Source: JBFXJF01 sp050175155 (lineage in GTDB: Bacteria; Bacillota; Bacilli; Tepidibacillales; Tepidibacillaceae). From it: 64,000 bases of DNA. The stretch lies in NCBI GenBank assembly GCA_050175155.1, contig JBFXJF010000007.1, forward strand, positions 45,103-109,102, given 5' to 3'. The position numbers were made by a program, and so were the translations under genes. Positions 17,208 to 24,510 of this stretch are shown here, piece by piece. The notes below the pieces were generated by a model, which worked only from the letters and a program-made list of their open reading frames with translations, was not told the DNA's origin and did not search any database. The first letter of the stretch is position 1; every line of letters starts with the position of its first letter.

Positions 17208-18731
17208 ATGCATAATAAGTCGTTGGGACGCCTACACTACCTATTTTTATCGACCAAGGGGTTAATATTAATGGCAGCAGCCCTTCTTAGCTTAACAGCT
17301 GCTATTATGTCAACACTTTCTGGACCAATGGTAAGTTGGGGAGTCAGAGATATATCTGTTGACTTACTTAACATGGATATGTTGCAGGTGGAACGTGAGG
17401 GGCGTCTAATAATGCTTTATCATACAATAGCAATGACAGTAACTGCAATTATTGTTTACATGATAACTGCTATTGTACCAATGGAAAAATCTTATGCAAA
17501 ATGGTCAAACGGCATAGTTACCTTGGGATATCTTATGGCACTGTTTAATGGTATTGGATTTGCATACTTTGGGCATAATTTCACCTTACACGGTTTGTAT
17601 TTATATGGACTATCGCTAATCTATTTAACTGGAACAATATTAGCGGTTGCCTTATGGCCATGGAACAAAAAATATTATTTAGAAAAAGATTCAAAGTTGT
17701 TTCATACTAAAAATGGATTTAGTTTTGAGAGATTTGCTTTCTGGGTAGTAATTATAGCAGCGTTAGTATCTGCTGCAATTGGTGCGTGGTCAGGTTCTCA
17801 TTATGGCAATGGGTTTAATACTTTTTTAGCTGAGGACACAGTTCGCGAGCCTGGGAAAAGTTTATATAAATTAGCTATTATTGGTCATTTACATATTATG
17901 TTAGCATTAATAGGTGTTTTAATAACATTAATAGTTGGACGCTGGCTTGATTTTAAAGGCATCTGGCACAAACTTGCAATTCCATCTTTAGTTTTAGGAA
18001 CCTTATTTCTAACATTAGGATCAAATTCGGTAATGTTTACGGAGTCAGCACATACAATAGTTTACGTAGGGGCAATATTTTCAATGTCAGGAGGATTGTT
18101 CCTTGTTATATATGGTCTACATAAGATTACTAAGGATCGCTTAAATGAATTAAAAGCTGAAGGAAAAACAGGATTTTGGAAAACAACAAAAGCACTGCTG
18201 CATGATCCACTAAAATTTGGTGCATTGTGGCAGATGATTTTTATGAACTTCACGACAAGCTTTGTTGGGATATTTATGGCGATGAATTTGACTGATATAT
18301 TTCGCGGTCCATTATGGAATCACCGTGAAGAGAGAATTGAACTTGTTGGTCATTGGCATATTTTAGCTACTATTATTGGAACAATGATTTTGTTTTTCTA
18401 TGCTGATAGAGTCGGTCTTAAAGGAAGATCTCGTCAAGTATTTGGATGGTCAATTATAATAGGTTCTAATATGGCTTTCACTGCAATTACAATATTTGAA
18501 ATGAAAAGACTATTTATAATGGAGTATACACAAGATACTCTTATAAATTCGCTTATGATTATAGCAGATTTTGGTTTAGCAACAGTTTTAGTTGCATTGG
18601 CTTCATTTATGGTTTGGAGACTTGTTGAATTAATTAAGCCAAATGGAGCTTGGAAACAGGAAGTTCTAGAGGAAAATTTTATTGTTACTGGTACACTTAA
18701 AAATGATCCGGTTAATAAGGGAATAATTTGA
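17208..18731 (+). CDS. Heme-copper oxidase subunit I-like membrane protein 2 (paralog)
   Basis: This 507-residue paralog of the 13670 product is similar over its whole length. It keeps all the key His positions: LYH72T in helix 2, GH-x5-LHG, GSH, GHLH in helix 6, WHK, HDPLKFG, and NHRE followed by GHWH (382/384) in helix 10. It also lacks a helix-7 His-His pair, so that absence is a family feature rather than damage. It is a single gene between terminators with its own TAAGGAGG. A separate transcription unit suggests different conditions of use (inference). One nonconserved position is H215 of copy 1, replaced by Gly (EPG) here. Confidence 0.6.
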   Translation: MHNKSLGRLHYLFLSTKGLILMAAALLSLTAAIMSTLSGPMVSWGVRDISVDLLNMDMLQVEREGRLIMLYHTIAMTVTAIIVYMITAIVPMEKSYAKWSNGIVTLGYLMALFNGIGFAYFGHNFTLHGLYLYGLSLIYLTGTILAVALWPWNKKYYLEKDSKLFHTKNGFSFERFAFWVVIIAALVSAAIGAWSGSHYGNGFNTFLAEDTVREPGKSLYKLAIIGHLHIMLALIGVLITLIVGRWLDFKGIWHKLAIPSLVLGTLFLTLGSNSVMFTESAHTIVYVGAIFSMSGGLFLVIYGLHKITKDRLNELKAEGKTGFWKTTKALLHDPLKFGALWQMIFMNFTTSFVGIFMAMNLTDIFRGPLWNHREERIELVGHWHILATIIGTMILFFYADRVGLKGRSRQVFGWSIIIGSNMAFTAITIFEMKRLFIMEYTQDTLINSLMIIADFGLATVLVALASFMVWRLVELIKPNGAWKQEVLEENFIVTGTLKNDPVNKGII

Positions 18732-18775
18732 TTAGGATTAAATTTAGCTATATACAAGGTTAAAACCTACAAAAT

Positions 18776-18846
18776 GAAAAGAGCCCGGTAAATGAAAATA
18801 CCACTATCAACTTGATAGGGACATTTTCATTTATTGGGCTTTTTCG
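18776..18846. terminator. Bidirectional terminator between convergent genes
   Basis: Long arms start AAAAGAGCCC and end GGGCTTTTT, with inner AATGAAAAT / ATTTTCATT pairing and a small apical stem CTATCAACTTGATAG. It lies between the second oxidase-like gene and the minus-strand 18855 gene. Confidence 0.85.
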
Positions 18847-18854
18847 CATATATC

Positions 18855-19334
18855 TTACTTATCAGGTTGAACTTTCAGGTCAAATAAAAAGCTTTTATAA
18901 TATTTAATACTAGAGAAAAATAATCCGCTCCCTATTGCAATATATAAAATTGCAAGATAATTTTTTGGAATGAAAGTAGTATTTCTCATAAACATTCCTA
19001 AGGACATCATAAAGACAATTATTCCGTACCCGCTCCACTTTTGAAAGGAAAATAAGCAAGCCTTCGCTTTTGTTTTTAATATAATTCTTTTAATATTGTT
19101 TCTTGCAACCATGCTAAATCCAAAGTGGTGTATTAAGAAACCAAACAGTAAACCAATCGCAATATATAGAATTTGGTAGTTATAATTAACTAGCCATCTA
19201 AGAGCAAGACTATCTAAAAAAATTCCGACTCCACTCCACATCAAGCCTGAAATTATAAACAAATATTTTTTATTAACACCAGGCTTATACTTGTCATAAT
19301 TGAAAGTTTTAATTTTCTCTTTAAATGAATCCAT
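18855..19334 (-). CDS. Four-helix membrane protein of unknown function with internal repeat
   Basis: The 159 residues form four hydrophobic segments. Segments 2 and 4 are similar: YQILYIAIGLLFGF (about 52-65) and YLAILYIAIGSGLFF (about 128-142), suggesting an internal duplication of a two-helix unit. No family is recognised. It is transcribed divergently from the CRP/FNR-type gene, and the region between them carries an array of TTACTACAA repeats. Control by that regulator is therefore likely (inference). The ATG start has GGAG upstream with about 6-nt spacing. Confidence 0.65.
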   Translation of the reverse strand: MDSFKEKIKTFNYDKYKPGVNKKYLFIISGLMWSGVGIFLDSLALRWLVNYNYQILYIAIGLLFGFLIHHFGFSMVARNNIKRIILKTKAKACLFSFQKWSGYGIIVFMMSLGMFMRNTTFIPKNYLAILYIAIGSGLFFSSIKYYKSFLFDLKVQPDK

Positions 19335-19398
19335 TCGCCCAACTCCTTAACAAATCTTAGTAACCTGAATTTACAATAGATGATTTGTAGAAATAAAT

Positions 19399-19490
19399 GT
19401 AGTAATATAAATATATGCCTTATTAAGAAAAGTTACAATATGTTACTACAAAATTAAGAAAGTTACTACAAAATTAAAATTACTACAACC
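19399..19490. promoter_or_regulatory. Array of TTACTACAA-type repeats between divergent genes
   Basis: GTTACTACAAAATTAA occurs at 19442-19457 and again at 19462-19477. A third partial copy, ATTACTACAA, is at 19479-19488. An inverted copy, GTAGTAAT, is at 19399-19406. The 20-bp period of the first two equals about two helical turns, as expected for a multimeric operator. Confidence 0.5.
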
Positions 19491-19571
19491 TGTTTAAAAT
19501 TTAGAAAAATTTTTATCTACTTAATAAGGTTTTGAAGGTATTAATTTGCTAGGGATGGAAGGGATTTTTTA

Positions 19572-20267
19572 ATGGAACAACAGAGAGATAATCGCGAATT
19601 TAATTTTGAGATTTTAAAACAAATATCATTTTTTAAGTTTTTCGGCTCAAATGAGTGGACACTTCTTGAGCCGAATATTTGCGTATATAAATTTACTGCT
19701 AATGATAATATTCTTGTTGAAGGTGATAGGTGTGCTGAAAAACAAGGAATTTTTATAGTTTCAAAAGGTAGTGTTTCAGTCTCTAAAACATCAATAAGTG
19801 GCAGAGACTATAATGTAAGAGTTCTAAAACAAGGAGAAGTATTTGTTAATCCCGGTATGTTTGATAATGGACCAAGCCCGGCAACACTTAAAGCGATTGA
19901 GGAAACTTGTATTTTTTATTTAGCAAGAAATGTTATTTTACCAATAATTTCAAGTAATAACAAAGTGTCTGAAAGCATGTATTTAATAATAGCGGAAATT
20001 ATTCGAAGTGCAATATCTGTTATAGACGAATTAGCATTTAAAGATAATTACAGTCGTTTAGCTTCGTTTCTTTTAAATGTATCTAAGAAGGAGATTATTA
20101 ATAGAAACCAATTTTCCCTACAATTCATATCTAATTGTATAAACACAGTACCAGAGGTTGTTAGTAGAGCGTTAAAGAAACTAGCGGATGATGGTTTTAT
20201 TGAGATAACACGAACAAAATTAATTATTATTGACCGTGAGGGACTTCAAAATATTGCTTTAGAATAA
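19572..20267 (+). CDS. CRP/FNR-family transcription regulator
   Basis: The 231-residue protein has an N-terminal cyclic-nucleotide-binding fold (about 18-125, with a GxxF/GxVxVxK beta-roll pattern), a long dimer helix (about 130-160) and a C-terminal Crp-type winged HTH. The recognition helix region is TVPEVVSRALKKLADDGFI (about 193-211). The N-terminal Cys cluster of FNR is absent; Cys residues lie at 37, 54, 113 and 190, not in a [4Fe-4S] spacing. This suggests a heme/NO-type (DNR-like) or small-ligand sensor rather than FNR, but the ligand cannot be read from sequence. It sits inside the oxidase-like cluster and is a good candidate for its regulator. Confidence 0.85.
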   Translation: MEQQRDNREFNFEILKQISFFKFFGSNEWTLLEPNICVYKFTANDNILVEGDRCAEKQGIFIVSKGSVSVSKTSISGRDYNVRVLKQGEVFVNPGMFDNGPSPATLKAIEETCIFYLARNVILPIISSNNKVSESMYLIIAEIIRSAISVIDELAFKDNYSRLASFLLNVSKKEIINRNQFSLQFISNCINTVPEVVSRALKKLADDGFIEITRTKLIIIDREGLQNIALE

Positions 20268-20285
20268 ATTGCATATGCCTACAAC

Positions 20286-20299
20286 TTGACAAAAGTCAT
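20286..20299. promoter_or_regulatory. FNR/DNR-type box candidate TTGAC-N4-GTCAT
   Basis: A near-perfect 5-4-5 palindrome lies about 150 bp before the 20449 gene and just after the CRP/FNR-type gene. The layout matches binding sites of the FNR superfamily (TTGAT/C-N4-A/GTCAA). One base departs from symmetry. Confidence 0.4.
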
Positions 20300-20448
20300 G
20301 GACTGTTACCCTCGAAAAAAGTATATTATTTTCTGTAACTATAACTAGGCTGAAACTAATATCTTCAGGAAATCATTAGAATAATTTTTTTTAATTTATT
20401 TAGTTTTCAGGCTATTTCTAGTTGTAAAATCTATGAGGGGGTTCGTAA

Positions 20449-21288
20449 ATGAATTTTAAGGATTTAGACAGAAGAAGTTTAGTAGGCGGTTTATTAGTAT
20501 TGATAGTAGGTATATTTGCTGTTGTATCTGCATGGAATAATTTCTTGATTGCTTACCCAGAATTGAAAGTTGGGTATAAAGCAGTAAATAATTTACCAGC
20601 TGTTAAGATTGTAACTTGGTTGTTACCAGTTATGAGCGATTTCATAATGGTTGCTGGAGTTGCTTTGGTTGTTGCAGCATATGGTTTCTTTACAAAAAGA
20701 AACTGGGCAATGAAACTTTCATTGATATCTATAGTTGTTGGACTAGCTGGTTCTTGGATGGCTATAGTATGGCCATTAATGATTGCTTTTCCACTTAGAT
20801 ATTTACCATTATTTTTAGTTTTTATTGCTACTTGGAGCATACTGCTTCTTTATGTTAAACAAGAAAATTTGAAAATTACTGCTTTATCAACATTTGGTGG
20901 TATTGCTATGATATTAAATATTATGAGCGGTACTGCTTCTCTAAATAAGTTGATGGGAACACTTTATATGAATGGAACTCCAATGCCGCTTTTTGTTATG
21001 ACTCAACAGTTAAATTGGATAGTGGCAGTAGGTTGGGGTATATTCACAATGGGAGTTATTTACCGTAAAAGTTGGGTTTTATTATTAGGTATAATCGGAG
21101 GTATATTCCCTTTAATGGTAGCTACTCCGCTTGCTTATATGGACTCAGTAAATACAGGAGAAACATCAATGTTTTGGATTTCTCCAATTGTTAGTGGTGC
21201 TTTACTAATTATTTTATTAGTTACTGGAGATAAACTTTGGATGTCTAAAACTAAAGAAATTGAAGCAAAGGCATCTGTTTCTGCGTAA
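20449..21288 (+). CDS. 279-residue membrane protein C2, paralog of the 12786 product
   Basis: This is a polytopic protein of about 8 segments. It aligns with the 12786 product through VAGVALVVAAYGFF (about 67-80), PLFVMTQQLNWIVAVGWGIF (about 182-201), the KSW block and the C-terminal FWISPIVSGALL. It contains no His, unlike its paralog, so it cannot bind heme through His. No family is known to me. It is a single gene with AGGGGG before ATG 20449 and a candidate FNR-type box upstream. It may be the partner of the second oxidase-like protein, as C1 is of the first (inference). Confidence 0.7.
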   Translation: MNFKDLDRRSLVGGLLVLIVGIFAVVSAWNNFLIAYPELKVGYKAVNNLPAVKIVTWLLPVMSDFIMVAGVALVVAAYGFFTKRNWAMKLSLISIVVGLAGSWMAIVWPLMIAFPLRYLPLFLVFIATWSILLLYVKQENLKITALSTFGGIAMILNIMSGTASLNKLMGTLYMNGTPMPLFVMTQQLNWIVAVGWGIFTMGVIYRKSWVLLLGIIGGIFPLMVATPLAYMDSVNTGETSMFWISPIVSGALLIILLVTGDKLWMSKTKEIEAKASVSA

Positions 21289-21309
21289 AATAGAATTAAT
21301 AGTGCACTA

Positions 21310-21378
21310 AGACACTCCGAGCACAATATAATATCCGAAGGAAACAAAAATCGGGTTATGTTGTGCTCAATGAGTGTT
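21310..21378 (+). terminator. Hairpin after the 20449 gene
   Basis: Nested arms ACACTC / GAGTGT and AGCACAA / TTGTGCT form a long hairpin without a strong T-tract. It is a weak terminator candidate, and a second hairpin follows at 21429. Confidence 0.5.
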
Positions 21379-21428
21379 TATTATAAATATTTAATTAACA
21401 ACACTACAACAAAAGAAATTTGAACAGT

Positions 21429-21453
21429 AAGCTTCTAATTGAGGCTTTTTTTA
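21429..21453 (+). terminator. Short hairpin with T-tract
   Basis: AAGCTTC and GAGGCTT arms are followed by a T-run, just before the NifX-like operon. Confidence 0.55.
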
Positions 21454-21537
21454 TTTATATTTGACAAACAAAAAACATAGTTATAAAATGTAAATAGCAT
21501 ATGCCATGAAAATACAATAAATTTGGAGGGATTTTGT

Positions 21538-21897
21538 ATGAAAATTGCTATTTCAGCAACAGGTGAGAATAAAACTGATTTAATGGATTCTAGGTTTGCA
21601 AGATGTGCTTTTTTTCAAATATATGACACTGAAACAAGAGAGCTTAGCTCTGTTAAAAATGTAGCTCAAGATCAAGAAGGGGGAGCTGGGGTTGCATCTG
21701 CTCAACAGATAATAGATTTGGGGGTTAACCTTGTTATCAGTTGGAAAGTTGGGCCTAACGCTTATGGTTTATTTAAAAAAGCAGGAATAAAAATGCTTAC
21801 TTCTGATTGTATTTCTATAGCGGAAATTATTGAAGCTTATAACAAAGGTGATTTAAAAGAAATAGAAGAAGCTGGTCCAGCACATCATGGTTCCTAA
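21538..21897 (+). CDS. NifX/NifB-C-terminal-like iron-molybdenum cofactor-binding domain protein 1
   Basis: This 119-residue cytoplasmic protein consists of one dinitrogenase-iron-molybdenum-cofactor domain. It has MKIAISATG at the start, DSRFARCAFF (about 19-28), a Gly/Ala-rich GGAGVASAQQIIDLGVN segment and a His-containing tail. Homologs bind metal-sulfur clusters, and orange protein (ORP) of Desulfovibrio is a studied member. The start is ATG 21538; the in-frame TTG at 21523 would consume the ribosome site GGAGG. Its end overlaps the next ATPase gene by 11 nt. No nitrogenase genes are present, so a nitrogen-fixation role is unlikely. Confidence 0.85.
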   Translation: MKIAISATGENKTDLMDSRFARCAFFQIYDTETRELSSVKNVAQDQEGGAGVASAQQIIDLGVNLVISWKVGPNAYGLFKKAGIKMLTSDCISIAEIIEAYNKGDLKEIEEAGPAHHGS

Positions 21898-22759
21898 TAA
21901 GAGTAATCTAACTATAAAAGATAACAAAGTAAATATTGGGATTCTTAGTGGTAAAGGTGGAACAGGGAAAACAACAGTATCTACAAATTTAGCAGTAACT
22001 TTAAATGCAAATTATATAGATTGTGATGTTGAAGAACCGAATGGCTTTATATTTTTAGATCCTAAAGATATAAAAACAGAACAGGTTTACGTTAATTATC
22101 CCCTTATTGATAAAAATAAATGCGTTGGTTGCGGTAAGTGTGTTAAAGCATGTGAATTTAACGCACTAGCTATGGTTAATAAAGAGGTATTATTATTTGA
22201 GCAACTTTGTCATGACTGCGGAGTATGTCAATATGTTTGTGATTACGATGCAATAACATATCAGGAAAGAGTTTTAGGGATAATTGATGAAGGAACATAT
22301 AATAATTTAACTTGTAAAAGAGGGGTATTAAATATAGGTGAACCGATGGCGGTACCTATTATTAAAGAATTATTAAAAGGATTAGAGAACGGACTTAACA
22401 TTTTAGATTTTGCACCTGGAACTTCATGTAACGTAGTTAATTCATTACTTAATACTAATTTTGCTATATTGGTAACCGAACCTACAGAGTTTGGTTTACA
22501 TGATTTGAAAATGGCTGTTCAACTTGTTAGAGAATTTAACATTCCATTAGGTGTTATAGTCAATAAACATATTGAAGGAGAAAATATGGTCCGTGACTAT
22601 TGCAAGGATGAAGGAATAGTTGTACTTGGAGAAATACCTTATAGTAAGGTTGCTGCGGAAGCTTATTCTACTGGAAAGATGTTAATTGAATTGCCAGAAT
22701 ATAAGAAAATTTTCGAAGAAATAGCAAAAAAAATTAAGGAGGTGTTTCCATGGAATTAG
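21887..22759 (+). CDS. MinD/Mrp-type P-loop ATPase with two ferredoxin motifs (1)
   Basis: This 290-residue protein has a deviant Walker A motif (LSGKGGTGKTT, about 20-30) and the switch motif DCDVEEPN. An inserted 2x[4Fe-4S] ferredoxin domain (about 75-125) has CVGCGKCVKAC and CHDCGVCQYVC. Such paired ATPases are common in anaerobes and are encoded with ORP/NifX-like proteins. In Desulfovibrio they form the ORP complex. The likely role is ATP-dependent handling or delivery of metal clusters, but it is not established. It overlaps the NifX-like gene upstream and the second ATPase gene downstream (10 nt), which indicates translational coupling. Confidence 0.88.
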   Translation: MVPNKSNLTIKDNKVNIGILSGKGGTGKTTVSTNLAVTLNANYIDCDVEEPNGFIFLDPKDIKTEQVYVNYPLIDKNKCVGCGKCVKACEFNALAMVNKEVLLFEQLCHDCGVCQYVCDYDAITYQERVLGIIDEGTYNNLTCKRGVLNIGEPMAVPIIKELLKGLENGLNILDFAPGTSCNVVNSLLNTNFAILVTEPTEFGLHDLKMAVQLVREFNIPLGVIVNKHIEGENMVRDYCKDEGIVVLGEIPYSKVAAEAYSTGKMLIELPEYKKIFEEIAKKIKEVFPWN

Positions 22760-23622
22760 CGGTTTTAAGTGGAAAGGGTGGTACAGGGAAAACCACAATT
22801 GCTATATCATTATCAGAACTATCTGATAATGTTGTAACCGTAGATTGCGACGTGGATGCACCTAACCTATATCTATATTACCAGGGTAATGAACTTAAGA
22901 AGGAGAATTTCTCATGTAGTAAAAAAGCTGTAATAGATAAGGATATTTGTCTATACTGTGGGAAATGTCAACAAGCTTGTAATTTTGATGCTATTGATGA
23001 TAATATGAATATTAACCCGTATAAATGTGAAGGATGCGGAATGTGCGTTTTAGTGTGTAAACAAAATGCTATAAAATTAGTAGATGAGGACTCTGCTATT
23101 TTATTTGTTAATGAAACAAGAAACGGAATAATTTCAAGAGCGGAAATGGCTATAGGGGCAGATGGTTCTGGTAAAATTGTAACTAAGATTAGAAATAATG
23201 CAAAAGGTATTTTAGAAGACAGTAGATTAACTATAATTGATGGTTCACCAGGGCTGGGATGTTCAGTAATAGCCTCTGTTACAGGGTGTGATTTAGCACT
23301 GATAGTTACCGAGCCAACAAAATCCGGGCTTGAAGACTTAAAAAGAATTATTAAATTAACAAAACATTTTCAGACTAATACACTTGTATGTGTAAATAAA
23401 TATGATATTAACCCTGAGATTACTGAGGTAATTACAAATTATTGTATCTCAGAAAATATTCAGGTAGTGGGTAGAATACCTTTTGATGAAATGGTAAGAA
23501 AATCAATTAATGAATTAAAACCAATAATTAATTATCAGGATAGTACTGCAAATCATGCTATTAGAGAAATGTGGGAAAATATTAAGGAATATTCAAATAA
23601 GAAATTTAGGGGGACAAAGTAA
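22750..23622 (+). CDS. MinD/Mrp-type P-loop ATPase with two ferredoxin motifs (2)
   Basis: This is the second ATPase of the pair, also 290 residues. It has Walker A LSGKGGTGKTT (about 5-15), switch DCDVDAPN (about 36-43), and ferredoxin insert CLYCGKCQQAC and CEGCGMCVLVC (about 65-105). DGSPGLGCS is the Walker B region. The two paralogs probably form a heterodimer, as proposed for ORP ATPases (family knowledge plus inference). GGAGG precedes the ATG and lies inside the upstream gene. The ATG of the next NifX-like gene shares a base with this gene's stop codon. Confidence 0.88.
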   Translation: MELAVLSGKGGTGKTTIAISLSELSDNVVTVDCDVDAPNLYLYYQGNELKKENFSCSKKAVIDKDICLYCGKCQQACNFDAIDDNMNINPYKCEGCGMCVLVCKQNAIKLVDEDSAILFVNETRNGIISRAEMAIGADGSGKIVTKIRNNAKGILEDSRLTIIDGSPGLGCSVIASVTGCDLALIVTEPTKSGLEDLKRIIKLTKHFQTNTLVCVNKYDINPEITEVITNYCISENIQVVGRIPFDEMVRKSINELKPIINYQDSTANHAIREMWENIKEYSNKKFRGTK

Positions 23623-23981
23623 TGAAAATCGCTATAGCTAGTGATGGGGATTTGGTTAGTGGGCATTTTGGGCATTGTCAGGAGTTTACAATCTACGATA
23701 TAGAGGGTACAAATATTGAGAAGAAGGAAATGGTTCAAAACCCAGGTCATAGACCAGGTGCCTTGCCAATTTTTTTAAGAGAAAAAGGTGTAAATTTAAT
23801 AATTGCTGGCGGAATGGGTAGTACTGCACAAGATCTTTTTATTAACAATGATATTCAAGTTGTTGTGGGGTCAGAGGGCTTGTGTGACGAGATAATAAAA
23901 GAATATTTAGAAGGTAGTTTAAAATCAACGGGCAGTATTTGCTCAGAGCATCAACATATAGATGATTGTGGTGGACATTAA
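23622..23981 (+). CDS. NifX/NifB-C-terminal-like cofactor-binding domain protein 2
   Basis: This is a single-domain protein of 119 residues. It has MKIAIASDGDLVSGHFGHCQEF at the start, with HFGHC as a metal-binding-type motif that the first NifX-like copy lacks. AGGMGSTAQDLF is a Gly-rich loop, and a Cys/His-rich tail (CSEHQHIDDCGGH) ends the protein. The tail and the HFGH motif suggest it holds a metal cluster or metal ions. It is the last gene of the tightly coupled quartet that begins at 21538. Confidence 0.85.
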   Translation: MKIAIASDGDLVSGHFGHCQEFTIYDIEGTNIEKKEMVQNPGHRPGALPIFLREKGVNLIIAGGMGSTAQDLFINNDIQVVVGSEGLCDEIIKEYLEGSLKSTGSICSEHQHIDDCGGH

Positions 23982-24036
23982 TAATAAATTATTTGTTTAG
24001 AAGAATACTTATAATATAAGATTAACGGGGGTTACA

Positions 24037-24459
24037 ATGTCTAGACCAAAGAGATGTAGAAGAGTAGAAAAATTTCCAGAGAATACTTTATTTATTCCTT
24101 TTAATAAAAAAAAGTGTAAATTCGAAGAGGAAATTCTTAACATCGAGGAATTGGAAGCAATGCGCTTAAAGGACATTGTGAACCTAAATCAAGAAGAATG
24201 TGCGGAAATGATGAACGTTTCGAGACAGACACTTCAAAATATTCTTTTAAGTGCACGAGAAAAGGTTACCAGGGCATTACTTGAAGGTAAGGCTATAAAT
24301 ATTACTGGTGGAGACTATGTCGTAAATAAATGTAAGTTAATTTGCTTGAATTGCAATGAAACATTTGAAAAGGAAATCCATAGTGATATATACATTTGCC
24401 CATCCTGTGGCTCAGAGAGTACAATATGTGAGAAAAGAATGAGACCTTGCGTTCACTAA
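24037..24459 (+). CDS. DUF134-family HTH regulator with C-terminal zinc ribbon
   Basis: The 140-residue protein opens with MSRPKRCRRV and PxxxxFIPF, then a sigma-70 region-4-like HTH, NQEECAEMMNVSRQTLQNIL (about 52-71). This order is typical of DUF134. A C-terminal pair of Cys motifs (CLNC and CPSC, about 106-127) looks like a zinc ribbon, an addition not found in all members. DUF134 genes regularly sit beside MinD/NifX-like clusters, so this one is the probable local regulator. The ATG start has GGGGG upstream, and the gene ends before a bidirectional terminator. Confidence 0.85.
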   Translation: MSRPKRCRRVEKFPENTLFIPFNKKKCKFEEEILNIEELEAMRLKDIVNLNQEECAEMMNVSRQTLQNILLSAREKVTRALLEGKAINITGGDYVVNKCKLICLNCNETFEKEIHSDIYICPSCGSESTICEKRMRPCVH

Positions 24460-24468
24460 AATATAGAA

Positions 24469-24508
24469 GAAATATTTAAAAAACAATTGTTTTTTAAATA
24501 TTTCTTTT
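24469..24508. terminator. Bidirectional terminator
   Basis: Arms AGAAATATTTAAAAAACAA and TTGTTTTTTAAATATTTCT lie between the convergent DUF134 gene and the DUF1906-like gene. Confidence 0.8.
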
Positions 24509-24510
24509 TA

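Noticed and set aside
13670..18731. Ordinary cytochrome oxidase or standard NorB assignment for the 12-helix proteins
   Set aside because: No helix-7 His-His pair, no HPEVY or HLWVEG motif, and no CuA or cytochrome c partner is present.
19572..20267. True FNR with an N-terminal [4Fe-4S] cluster
   Set aside because: The N-terminal Cys cluster is missing; Cys residues at 37, 54, 113 and 190 do not fit the FNR pattern.
21538..23981. Nitrogen fixation role for the NifX-like genes
   Set aside because: No nifHDK or nifENB genes are present; the paired MinD ATPases and DUF134 indicate the ORP-type cluster instead.
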